Positions 43,862 through 51,871 of a DNA stretch of 64,000 bases are shown here, one piece after another (the first letter of the stretch is position 1; each line of letters starts with the position of its first letter). The stretch lies in assembly GCF_900106035.1 (NCBI RefSeq), contig NZ_FNUC01000004.1:1116001-1180000 (forward strand), in the 5' to 3' direction. The translations under genes and the position numbers were made by a program. Under the pieces are notes generated by a model. The model was not told the DNA's origin. It did not search any database and saw only the letters and a program-made list of their open reading frames with translations. The DNA is from Jiangella alba (GTDB lineage: Bacteria; Actinomycetota; Actinomycetes; Jiangellales; Jiangellaceae).

Positions 43862-44919
43862 CACGGCCTCCGAGCACTGCGCAGCACCAGCGTGAAGAAC
43901 GGCGCACCGACGAACGCCGTCACGACGCCCACCGGCAGCTCGCCGGGCGAGACGACGGTGCGCGCGACGAGGTCGGCGACCACCAGGAACGTCGCGCCGA
44001 CCACCGCCGCCAGCGGCAGCACGATGCGGTACGACGAGCCGGCCAGCATGCGCACGATGTGCGGGACGACGATGCCGACGAAGCCGATCAGCCCGCTGAC
44101 CGACACCGCGGCCGCCGTGCCCAGCGTCGCCGCCAGCACCACCGCCAGCCGAACCCGCGACGCCGGGACGCCGAGCGTACCGGCCTCGTCGGGCCCGACG
44201 CTGAGCACGTCGAGCAGCCGCCGGTGCGCCAGGATCACCAGCGCCGACACCGCGATGTACGGCAGCACGGCCAGCACCTCGTCCCACCCGGCGGTGAGCA
44301 GCCGGCCGAGGATCCAGCCGTACACCTCGCGCAACGAGTCGGAGTTGCGCTGGTTCACGAAGGTCTGCACCGACGTCAGGAACGCCGCGACCGCGACCCC
44401 GGCCAGGATCAGCGAGTTCGTGCTGCGCCCGCCGACGCTGCGGCCCAGCGCGTAGGTGGCGGCCACGCCGAGCACGCCGCCGGTGAACGCGGCCAGCGGC
44501 ACCAGCAGGCGGTTGCCGCCGGAGACGATCGCGAACGTCGCGCCGAGCCCGGCGCCGGCGGCGACGCCGAGCAGGTACGGGTCGGCCAGCGGGTTGCGGA
44601 ACACGCCCTGGTACCCGGCCCCTGCGAGCGCCAGCATGGCGCCGACCAGCAGGCCGAGCACCACCCGCGGCGCGCGCAGCTGCCAGAGCACCGCCGCCTC
44701 GCGGTCGTCCAGCCCGCCGGCGAGGTCGACACCGGGGACGAGGTTGACGATCTCGGTGACGACGCCACGCAGCGGCAGCCCCGCGGGCCCGACCGTCAGG
44801 CCGAGCAGGACCGCCGCCACCAGCACCGCCAGCGAACCGAACAGCCAGCGCCGGGGCAGCCGGACCGCCCGCAACGTCGCCGTCGCGGTGTGCTGGTCGG
44901 TGCCCACGGCCCTGCTCAC
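43858..44919 (-). CDS. btuC: FecCD-family permease (BtuC type)
   Basis: 353 residues with about ten membrane helices and the FecCD motifs APRVVLGLLVGAMLALAGAG, QGVFRNPLADPYLLGV and FVGIVVPHIVRM. Placed between a periplasmic-type binding lipoprotein and its ATPase. The GTG start follows the lipoprotein stop by five bases. Confidence 0.95.
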   Translation of the reverse strand: MSRAVGTDQHTATATLRAVRLPRRWLFGSLAVLVAAVLLGLTVGPAGLPLRGVVTEIVNLVPGVDLAGGLDDREAAVLWQLRAPRVVLGLLVGAMLALAGAGYQGVFRNPLADPYLLGVAAGAGLGATFAIVSGGNRLLVPLAAFTGGVLGVAATYALGRSVGGRSTNSLILAGVAVAAFLTSVQTFVNQRNSDSLREVYGWILGRLLTAGWDEVLAVLPYIAVSALVILAHRRLLDVLSVGPDEAGTLGVPASRVRLAVVLAATLGTAAAVSVSGLIGFVGIVVPHIVRMLAGSSYRIVLPLAAVVGATFLVVADLVARTVVSPGELPVGVVTAFVGAPFFTLVLRSARRPW

Positions 44920-44924
44920 GGGCG

Positions 44925-45899
44925 TCAGTCGACCGTCGCGAGCGCCGCCCGCTCCTCGACCACGACACGCAGGAAGTCGACGATGCGCGGACCCCAGCGG
45001 CTGGCGATGTCGGGGTCGACCTCGACGATGCGATCCTGCTGCACCGCGGTCAGCTGGTCCCAGCCGGGCCGCGCGGCGATGTCGTCGGCGGTGACCCCGC
45101 CGGCCCCGCCGTCGGCGAAGAAGACGATCTCCGGGTTCGCGGTGACGATGAACTCCGGCGACAGCTGCGGGTAGCCCCCGGCGGCGTCGGGCGCCTCGTC
45201 GGCGACGTTCGCCAGGCCGGCCATGGCGTAGATCTCGCCGATGAACGTGCCGCTGGTGACGGTGTACAGGTTGGCGTCGAGCTCGTGGTAGTACGTCACC
45301 GGCGGCGCGTCGGCCGGCACCTGCGCGACCAGTTCGTCGATGTCGGACTGCATGGTGCCGACGACCTCGGCGGCGTCGCCGACGTGGCCCGTCACGGCGC
45401 CCAGCTGCTCGAGCTGCGTGTAGGTGTCGTCGAGGGTGGCCGCGGCCGGCAGGACGATGGCCGGGATGCCGATGGCGGACAGGCCCGAGACCAGCTCGCC
45501 CGGGTCGTTGGAGGCGACGACGAGGTCGGGGTCGTAGCCGACGATCGCCTCGACGTTCGGCTCGAACGCGGACAGCTCCGTCGTCGGCGCCTCGGCCGGG
45601 TAGTTCGAGTACGAGTCGGCCGCGACGACGGCCTCACCGGCGCCGATGGCGAACAGCATCTCGGTGGCCGTGGCCGACAGCGAGACGATCTTCTCCGGCT
45701 GCTCGGTGAGCTCGACCGGCCCGTTCGCGGTGTCGACGGTGACGGGGAACGCGGCGGCGTCGCCGGCATCGGCGGCCGGGGCCGACGAGGGCGCGTCGCT
45801 CGGCGCTGCCGAGTCGCCGTCGTCGTCACCACAGGCCACGAGGACGAGCGGGAGCGCGGCCAGCAACAGGGCGGCCCGCGCGGGACGGGTGGATCGCAA
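44925..45899 (-). CDS. btuF: Corrinoid-binding ABC lipoprotein (BtuF type)
   Basis: 324 residues. A lipoprotein signal ends at the lipobox LVAC, then an Asp/Ser/Ala-rich linker, then a cluster A-III binding fold (EKIVSLSATATEMLFAIGAG; YDPDLVVAS). TTG 45899 is the start because GGAGG stands 8 bases before it. First gene after the cobalamin riboswitch, which supports vitamin B12 or a corrinoid as ligand. Confidence 0.92.
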   Translation of the reverse strand: MRSTRPARAALLLAALPLVLVACGDDDGDSAAPSDAPSSAPAADAGDAAAFPVTVDTANGPVELTEQPEKIVSLSATATEMLFAIGAGEAVVAADSYSNYPAEAPTTELSAFEPNVEAIVGYDPDLVVASNDPGELVSGLSAIGIPAIVLPAAATLDDTYTQLEQLGAVTGHVGDAAEVVGTMQSDIDELVAQVPADAPPVTYYHELDANLYTVTSGTFIGEIYAMAGLANVADEAPDAAGGYPQLSPEFIVTANPEIVFFADGGAGGVTADDIAARPGWDQLTAVQQDRIVEVDPDIASRWGPRIVDFLRVVVEERAALATVD

Positions 45900-45929
45900 C
45901 GTACGCCTCCTTCACGACGGTGAGGGGGC

Positions 45930-46137
45930 GCCGATGGCCGGTAGCCACCTGCGAACCGCCCTTCTACCGAGGACGAATCCGAGCCACGAGGCTGGCGACC
46001 TGACTCGTCCGTCCGCGGCAGGCGGGCGGCTTCACAGTTGCGGGACAGCGCCGGAATCGAACCGGACTTCGCAGACACTCGTCGCACCCGGGCCGGAGCC
46101 CGGGCATTCGCGATCCTATCGTCTCCGGCGCTGTCCG
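45930..46137 (-). promoter_or_regulatory. Cobalamin (AdoCbl) riboswitch
   Basis: On the minus strand the conserved core CGCTGTCCCGCAACTGTGA (46049-46031) is followed by GAGTCAGGTCGCCAGCC (46006-45990), the conserved core and B12-box-like elements of cobalamin riboswitches. The leader starts with GGACAGCGCCGGAG and ends just before the btuF ribosome site. High B12 would shut the whole uptake and salvage operon. Confidence 0.9.
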
Positions 46138-46150
46138 TTGCTCGCGCCGG

Positions 46151-46657
46151 TCAGAGTGGGCGGTTGCAGTAGCCGTGCCAGGTGCCGCCGTAGCGGTCGT
46201 TGAGCGTTCCGCCGCGCGGGTGCGGGTACGCCGCCCAGGTGCTGGCGCTGCCCGTCGACAGGTACCAGTCGCCGATGTACGCGGTGCCGAACCCACCGGA
46301 CGGCTTCTGCCAGCCGATCCTCCAGACGTACCGGTCACCGTTGATGCCGCACAGCCCCGAGGAGTCGAGGTACCAGTTCGTCACGTAGACACTGTTGCCG
46401 TTGTACAGCGTCACCTCGCGGCCGGTGCCCCGGTCGAGGACGCGGACACCCGACGCCGGCGCGCTGGTGATGGTCGTGCACACCTCGTCGTAGTAGTACG
46501 GGGGGAAGTTGATGGAGAACCGGCAGTTCCACAGGTTCGCCGCGGCGACCGTCTGCTCCGTCGCACCGGCCGCCGCCTGCGCCGGAGCACCCGCCCCGGC
46601 GAACAGCCCGCCGATCAGCACCACCACACCCACGAGTGTCCTCAGCCTTCTCCGCAT
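46151..46657 (-). CDS. Small secreted protein of unknown function
   Basis: 168 residues: a signal peptide (MRRRLRTLVGVVVLIGGLFA, cleavage likely after AQA) and a mature part rich in Trp and Tyr with four cysteines (NCRF, EVCTT, GLCGI, GYCNRP), suggesting two disulfides. ATG 46657 has a GGAGGAG site. It follows the sigma-factor gene by 79 bases and may belong to its regulon. No family recognised. Confidence 0.8.
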   Translation of the reverse strand: MRRRLRTLVGVVVLIGGLFAGAGAPAQAAAGATEQTVAAANLWNCRFSINFPPYYYDEVCTTITSAPASGVRVLDRGTGREVTLYNGNSVYVTNWYLDSSGLCGINGDRYVWRIGWQKPSGGFGTAYIGDWYLSTGSASTWAAYPHPRGGTLNDRYGGTWHGYCNRPL

Positions 46658-46736
46658 GACTCCTCCAGACTCGGTCCGCCCTGGACCATGATCGGAGTGT
46701 CGTCCGGGCCGGCGTCGCGTCGGCGTCGGCGCTGCG

Positions 46737-47639
46737 TCACGGCCGCAGCAGCGTGAGCTCCACCGCGTCGATCGACTCGGGGTCGCCGACCATGTCGATG
46801 GCGACGATGCGGTCGCCGTCGAAGGTGAACCGGAACAGCGCCTTCGGCCGCCCGCCCGGCGCATATGCGGCCGCCGGGACGCCGTCGAGGAGGACGGTCT
46901 CGGCGTGCGCCGCGCGGCCGGAGAAGACGCCCGCGACGGCGTCGGCGCCACGCAGCAGCCTGGCCAGCTCCGGTGCGCCCTGCGCCCGGCCGGCCCGCGC
47001 ATTCTCGATCGCGACCTCGTCGGCCCGGAGCACGACGTCGGGGTCGAGCAGGGCGAGCAGGTCGTGGAACTGGCCGTTGCGCGACGCCGCCAGGAACGCG
47101 TCGACGACGAGCCGCTGCCGGGCCGGATCGGCCGACGACGACCGTGCGCCCTGAACCCGGCGACGGGCCCGGCTGGCCAGCTGGCGGGTGGCGGCCGGCG
47201 TGCGCTCGAGGATCGCGGCGATCTCGTCGAACGGCATCGCGAACAGGTCGTGCAGGACGAACGCCAGCCGCTCGGCGGGCGCGAGCGAGTCGAGCACCAC
47301 GAGCAGCGCCGGGCCGACGGAGTCGGCCAGCACCACCTCGCCCTCGGGGTCGGGCGCGGCGTCGTCGGCCGTGGCGGTGTCGCGCTCGGCGTCGTCGAAC
47401 GGGTCCTCGCGCCGCGACGTCCGCGAGCGCAGCATGTCCAGCGCCACCCGCGACACGACGGTCGTCAGCCAGCCGCCGAGGTTGCGCACGTCGCCGGTGT
47501 CGGTGCGGCTCAGCCGGAACCAGGCCTCCTGGACGGCGTCGTCGGCCTCCGTGGCCGAGCCGAGCATGCGGTAGGCCACGGCGTGCATCCGCGGCCGGTT
47601 CTCCTCGAACCGCTCGGCCAGCCAGTCGTCGTCGTGCAT
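46737..47639 (-). CDS. ECF sigma factor, SigJ/ECF41-like with C-terminal SnoaL-type domain
   Basis: 300 residues. Sigma region 2 (HAVAYRMLGSATEADDAVQEAW) and region 4 (ERLAFVLHDLFAMPFDEIAAI) are followed by a SnoaL/NTF2-like extension (about 180-295) with FRFTFDGDRIVAIDMVGDP, which in this group controls activity instead of a separate anti-sigma. ATG 47639 has GGGAGACC upstream. It lies 17 bases after the oxidase gene. Confidence 0.92.
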   Translation of the reverse strand: MHDDDWLAERFEENRPRMHAVAYRMLGSATEADDAVQEAWFRLSRTDTGDVRNLGGWLTTVVSRVALDMLRSRTSRREDPFDDAERDTATADDAAPDPEGEVVLADSVGPALLVVLDSLAPAERLAFVLHDLFAMPFDEIAAILERTPAATRQLASRARRRVQGARSSSADPARQRLVVDAFLAASRNGQFHDLLALLDPDVVLRADEVAIENARAGRAQGAPELARLLRGADAVAGVFSGRAAHAETVLLDGVPAAAYAPGGRPKALFRFTFDGDRIVAIDMVGDPESIDAVELTLLRP

Positions 47640-47656
47640 CGGGTCTCCCGTCGTCA

Positions 47657-50497
47657 CTACGTTGACGCGCGGCGGGCGCCGGATGTGACCGCACCGCGCA
47701 CCAGCAGCTCGGCGAGGTGCAGGCCGCGCACCCCGGCCAGGTGGCCGGCCTGCGTGCGGCAGGACAGCCCGTCGGCCAGCAGGACGGCGCCGGGCGGGGC
47801 CGCGCGCAGGGCCGGCAGCAACGCGGTCTCGGCCACCGCGACCGAGACGTCGTAGTGGCCGCGCTCCATGCCGAAGTTGCCGGCCAGCCCGCAGCACCCG
47901 GCCAGCACGGTGAGGTTCGCGCCCAGCTCGCGCAGCAGCGCCTCGTCCGGCCCGTACCCCATGACGGCGTGGTGGTGGCAATGCGGCTGCACCACCACGT
48001 CAAGGCCGCCGAGGTCCGGCCGCTCCCACGCGTCGTCGCCGGTCAGCAGCTCGGCCAGCGTCACGGTCCCGGCGGCGACGACGTTCGCGCGCGGGTCGTG
48101 CGGCAGCAGCTCGACCAGGTCCGAGCGCAGCACGGCCGTGCACGACGGCTCCAGCCCGACGATCGGCACGCCCTCGTCGGCATACGGCGACAGCGCGTCG
48201 ACCAGCCCGGTCAGCCGGTGCTTCGCGGCCGTGAGCTGCCCGGTGGTGATCCAGGTCAGCCCGCAGCACACGCCCGGCGGCGGCGTCAGCACCTCGTACC
48301 CGGCCGACTCGAGCAGCTCGACCGCGGCCACCCCGATGGACGGCGACAGCAGGTCGGTGAAGGTGTCGACCCACAGCAGCACGCGCGGCCGGTGGTAGGT
48401 GGACCCCGCCCCGGTAGGGAGGGACCCCACCCTACGGGCGGGCACCGACACCCGGCGCTTGAACCACCGGTGGAACGTCATCGGCGCGAACCGGGGGATC
48501 GACCGGCGCGGGTCCATGCCGCCCAGCCGCAGCGCCAGCCGCTCGATCGGGCGGACGGCGAGCAGCGCGTTCAGCGGGCGGGCGAACCGCGACGCCGGGA
48601 CGGCCCAGCGGGGCAGCCGGCCGAGCGTGTAGTGCGTCCACGGCCGCCGGCGACCCGCGTAGGCGCGGTGCAGCACCTCGGACTTGTACGTGGCCATGTC
48701 GACGCCGGCCGGGCAGTCCGTGCCGCACGCCTTGCAGGACAGGCACAGGTCGAGCGCTTCGTGCACCTCCGGCGCGCGCCAGTCGCGGGCGACCAGCGAA
48801 CCGTTCGCCAGCTCCTGCAGCACCCGGGCGCGGCCGCGCGTCGACGTCGTCTCGTCGCCGACCGCCACGAACGACGGGCACATGAAGCCGCCGCTCGCGG
48901 TGAGGTCGGCCCGGCACTTGCCGACGCCGACGCAGCGGTGCAGCGCGTTGGTCACGTCGCCGCCGTCGTGCGTGAACGCGAACCCGTCGGCGGCGGGCAA
49001 CGGCCGAGCGGCCGGACGGCGCAGGTCGCGGTCGAGCGGCGCGGGCCGGACCACGACCTCCGGGTTGAGCCGGTCGTCGGGGTCGAACAGCGCCTTGAAC
49101 CGCTCGAAGACGCCGATCATCCGGTCGGAGTACAGGTACGGCAGCAGCTCGCCGCGGGCACGTCCGTCGCCGTGCTCGCCGGACAGCGAGCCGCCGTAGC
49201 CGCCGATCAGCCGTGCGGCGTCCGTCATCAGCGACCGCAGGGCGGCCCCGCCGGTCTGCAGCGGCAGGTCGACGCGCACGTGCACGCAGCCGTCGCCGAA
49301 GTGGCCGTACGGCGATCCGGCCAGGCCGTGCTCGGTCAGCAGCGCGTCGAGGTCGCGCAGGTACGCGCCGAGGTGCTCGGGCGGCACGGCGGCGTCCTCG
49401 AGCCCGGGCCACGCCTGGGCGCCGTCGAGGGTGCGGCCGGCCAGCCCGGCGCCGTCCTCGCGGATGCGCCAGATCGCGCGCGCCTCGGGCCCGTCCGGCA
49501 GCACCCGGACGGCGGCGGTGCCGGCGTCGCTCGCCAGCACAGCAGCTTGGTCGGGCGTGCCGACCTCGACCAGCAGCCAGCCGTCGCCGGCGGGCAGGCC
49601 GGGGACGGTGCTCGGGCCGCGGCCGCGGCGGACGGTCTCGACGATGCGGAGGTCCAGACCCTCCATCGCCAGCGGCCGGTGGGTGAGCAGCGCCGGGACC
49701 GCGTCGGCGGCCGAGGCCATGTCCGGGTAGCCGAGCACCACGAGCACCGGGCTCGGCGGCGTCTCGACCAGCCGTACAGTCGCCTTCAGGACGATGCCGC
49801 AGGTGCCCTCGGTGCCGACCAGCGCCTTGGCGAGGTCGTGGCCGTGCTCCGGGAGTAGGTGCTCCAGCGAGTAGCCGGAGATCTGCCGGCCGAACCTGCC
49901 CAGCTCGGTGCGTATGACGTCGAGATTGCCGTTGACCAGCGCGGACAACCCGGGGACGGCGTCGAGGTCGCGGCCCGCGGCGAACCGGCGGCCGGCGCCA
50001 TCGAGGACGTCCACCTCGAGCACGTTGTCGGCGGTGCGGCCGAACGCGAGCGCGCGGGAGCCGCAGGCGTTGTTGCCGATCATGCCGCCGACGGTGCACC
50101 GCGACCACGTCGACGGGTCCGGCCCGAACCGCAGCCCGTGCGGCGCGGCTGCCCGTTGCAATGACCCGAGCACCACGCCGGGCTCGACGACGGCGATCCG
50201 CGCGTCGGGGTCGACCATCTCGATGTGGTTCAGGTGCGCCGACAGGTCCATGACGATGCCCGGCCCGACGGCGTTGCCGGCCACCGAGGTGCCGCCGCCG
50301 CGCGCCGTCACCGCGACACCGTGCTCGCGGGCCACCGCCACGACGCCGGCCACCTCGTCGGCGTCGCGCGGGAACACCACGGCCTGCGGCACCACCCGGT
50401 AGTTCGACGCGTCGGCCGAGTACTCGGCCCGCCGCAGCGCCGACCCGTCGACCTCGGCGATGCCGTGCGCCCGCAGCGCCGCGACGAGCTGGTTCAC
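47657..50497 (-). CDS. Fused FAD-linked oxidase and Fe-S/CCG protein (D-lactate or glycolate dehydrogenase type)
   Basis: 946 residues. An FAD-binding PCMH domain (VTARGGGTSVAGNAVGPG; about 40-220) and FAD oxidase C-terminal domain are followed by Fe-S cysteines (CLSCKACGTDCPAG; about 589) and two CCG domains (GVCCGLTWI; GCCGLAGNFG). Such fusions oxidise 2-hydroxy acids and pass electrons to the membrane. The ~58-base repeat (residues about 682-702) sits exactly between the Fe-S and CCG parts. GTG 50497 overlaps the FAH gene (GTGA). Confidence 0.92.
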   Translation of the reverse strand: MNQLVAALRAHGIAEVDGSALRRAEYSADASNYRVVPQAVVFPRDADEVAGVVAVAREHGVAVTARGGGTSVAGNAVGPGIVMDLSAHLNHIEMVDPDARIAVVEPGVVLGSLQRAAAPHGLRFGPDPSTWSRCTVGGMIGNNACGSRALAFGRTADNVLEVDVLDGAGRRFAAGRDLDAVPGLSALVNGNLDVIRTELGRFGRQISGYSLEHLLPEHGHDLAKALVGTEGTCGIVLKATVRLVETPPSPVLVVLGYPDMASAADAVPALLTHRPLAMEGLDLRIVETVRRGRGPSTVPGLPAGDGWLLVEVGTPDQAAVLASDAGTAAVRVLPDGPEARAIWRIREDGAGLAGRTLDGAQAWPGLEDAAVPPEHLGAYLRDLDALLTEHGLAGSPYGHFGDGCVHVRVDLPLQTGGAALRSLMTDAARLIGGYGGSLSGEHGDGRARGELLPYLYSDRMIGVFERFKALFDPDDRLNPEVVVRPAPLDRDLRRPAARPLPAADGFAFTHDGGDVTNALHRCVGVGKCRADLTASGGFMCPSFVAVGDETTSTRGRARVLQELANGSLVARDWRAPEVHEALDLCLSCKACGTDCPAGVDMATYKSEVLHRAYAGRRRPWTHYTLGRLPRWAVPASRFARPLNALLAVRPIERLALRLGGMDPRRSIPRFAPMTFHRWFKRRVSVPARRVGSLPTGAGSTYHRPRVLLWVDTFTDLLSPSIGVAAVELLESAGYEVLTPPPGVCCGLTWITTGQLTAAKHRLTGLVDALSPYADEGVPIVGLEPSCTAVLRSDLVELLPHDPRANVVAAGTVTLAELLTGDDAWERPDLGGLDVVVQPHCHHHAVMGYGPDEALLRELGANLTVLAGCCGLAGNFGMERGHYDVSVAVAETALLPALRAAPPGAVLLADGLSCRTQAGHLAGVRGLHLAELLVRGAVTSGARRAST
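48393..48450 (-). repeat. Dispersed in-frame repeat, copy 2
   Basis: Nearly identical (about four mismatches in 58) to 3356-3413 on the opposite strand. In both genes the coding strand reads the repeat in the same direction and frame (RRVGSLPTGAGSTY). Confidence 0.85.
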
Positions 50498-51354
50498 ACC
50501 GGGCCGGCCACGGGGTTGACCAGCGGCTCCAGCCCCGACACCTCGCAGCGGGCGACGTCGCCGGCCGTGACGACGACGGCGCCCGGCGTTCCCGTCGAGA
50601 TGATGTCGCCGGGGTAGAGCGGCATGACCTTGCTGTGGAAGCTGACCAGGAACGCGGGCGAGAACCGCATGCGCCCGACGACGTTGCTGCGGCGCTGCTC
50701 GCCGTTCACGACGGTGCTGACCTCGACGCCGGCGAGATCCGGACCGCCCGGCTGGGCGGCGAGCGCCTCGGCCAGCGGGACGATGTGCGGGCCGAACGAG
50801 AAGAAGCCGGGGAAGTTCTTCGAGCGGGTCAGGAAGCGCGGGTTGCGCTGCAGGATGTCCTCGGCGGTCTGGTCGAGGACGGCGCACAGGCCGAACACGT
50901 GGTCGAGCGCGGTGTCCTCGTCGACGTTGCGGCAGTAGCGGCCGATGACCAGGCCGACCTCCGCCTCGGCCGTGACGCGCTCGCTCTGCACGGGCAGCGG
51001 GATCGGCTCGCCCGGCCCGATGATCGTGTGGTTGCCCTTGATGAACGACGCCGGCTCGTCGGGCACCACCTCGGCGAGGTCGGCCGCGTGATCGACGTAG
51101 TTGAGGCCGATGCCCCAGATCTTCGGCGGGTTCCGGTACGGCGCCGCGTACGTCACCTCGTCCGCCGGCCGGAACGCGGCGCCGTCAGCGGTGGCCGCCG
51201 CCTCCTCCACCTCGTCCATGCGCCGGTCGGCGATCAGCGACATGACGTCGCCGGTGAACTCCGGCAGCAGGTCCGCGACCACCGCCACGCCCTTCGTCGG
51301 ATGCACGACGGCGGCCCTCGGCACGTCGTCGACGAGGATGGACGCCAGGCGCAT
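50494..51354 (-). CDS. Fumarylacetoacetate hydrolase family protein
   Basis: 286 residues. The FAH core shows KIWGIGLNYVDHA, the metal ligands E-A-E in TAEAEVGLVIG, and PGDIISTGTPGAVV. Family members split or tautomerise acylpyruvates and related oxo-acids. Coupled to the 2-hydroxy-acid oxidase gene that follows (GTGA), which suggests a shared catabolic pathway for an aromatic or sugar acid. Confidence 0.93.
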   Translation of the reverse strand: MRLASILVDDVPRAAVVHPTKGVAVVADLLPEFTGDVMSLIADRRMDEVEEAAATADGAAFRPADEVTYAAPYRNPPKIWGIGLNYVDHAADLAEVVPDEPASFIKGNHTIIGPGEPIPLPVQSERVTAEAEVGLVIGRYCRNVDEDTALDHVFGLCAVLDQTAEDILQRNPRFLTRSKNFPGFFSFGPHIVPLAEALAAQPGGPDLAGVEVSTVVNGEQRRSNVVGRMRFSPAFLVSFHSKVMPLYPGDIISTGTPGAVVVTAGDVARCEVSGLEPLVNPVAGPV

Positions 51355-51422
51355 GGGTCTCCTTCGAGTCGCGGCTGGATGCCCACCCATCGTAGGCAGC
51401 GCGGGGCGCGCCGAGGGTGCGG

Positions 51423-51806
51423 TCAGCCGTGCTCGCGCAACTGCCGCTCGTGGTCGTCCACGCCCCAGGCGACCAACGGCTGGAGCGCGCGCATCAGGCT
51501 CTGCCCACGCTCGGTCGGCCGGTACTGCACGAGCACGGGCGTCGTCGGCACGACGGTCCGCTCGATCAGCCCCTCGGCCTCCAGCTCCTTGAGCCGCTGG
51601 TTCAGCAGGCGGTCGGAGATGCCGTGCACCGCCGCGCGATACTCCACGAACCGCCGTGCCCCGCGGACGCCGGCCAGCATGATGCCGCCGCTCCACTTCT
51701 TACCGATGATCTCGATATAGCCGGTGAAGAGGCGGCACTTCTCGTCGTCGATGTGCTCGAACCCGGTCTCCGGCCGGTCCGGCACGAGTCTGGTCTCGAT
51801 AGCCAC
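51423..51806 (-). CDS. HxlR-family transcriptional regulator
   Basis: 127 residues. The winged helix motif RLLNQRLKELEAEGLIERTV and YRPTERGQSLMRALQPLVAW are typical; the N-terminal Cys (DEKCRLFTGYIEIIGKKW) is also conserved. The GTG at 51806 is preferred to the longer frame because the upstream bases hold a palindrome that is probably the operator. Divergent from the LLM/BBE gene it likely controls. Confidence 0.87.
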   Translation of the reverse strand: MAIETRLVPDRPETGFEHIDDEKCRLFTGYIEIIGKKWSGGIMLAGVRGARRFVEYRAAVHGISDRLLNQRLKELEAEGLIERTVVPTTPVLVQYRPTERGQSLMRALQPLVAWGVDDHERQLREHG

Positions 51807-51830
51807 GCACTCATGGTAAGTCGCTAACGG

Positions 51831-51846
51831 GCAGTTGGCCAACTGC
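51831..51846. promoter_or_regulatory. Candidate HxlR operator palindrome
   Basis: GCAGTTGGCCAACTGC is a perfect 16-base palindrome in the 65-base gap between the HxlR gene (starts 51806) and the oxidoreductase gene (starts 51872). Confidence 0.75.
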
Positions 51847-51871
51847 GCTCTGGATCCGCAGACTGAGGAGC

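Noticed and set aside
46040-46075. tRNA-like T-arm (GGTTCGATTCC) near a CGCTGTCC element
   Set aside because: No acceptor, anticodon or D arm fits; the sequence belongs to the cobalamin riboswitch core.
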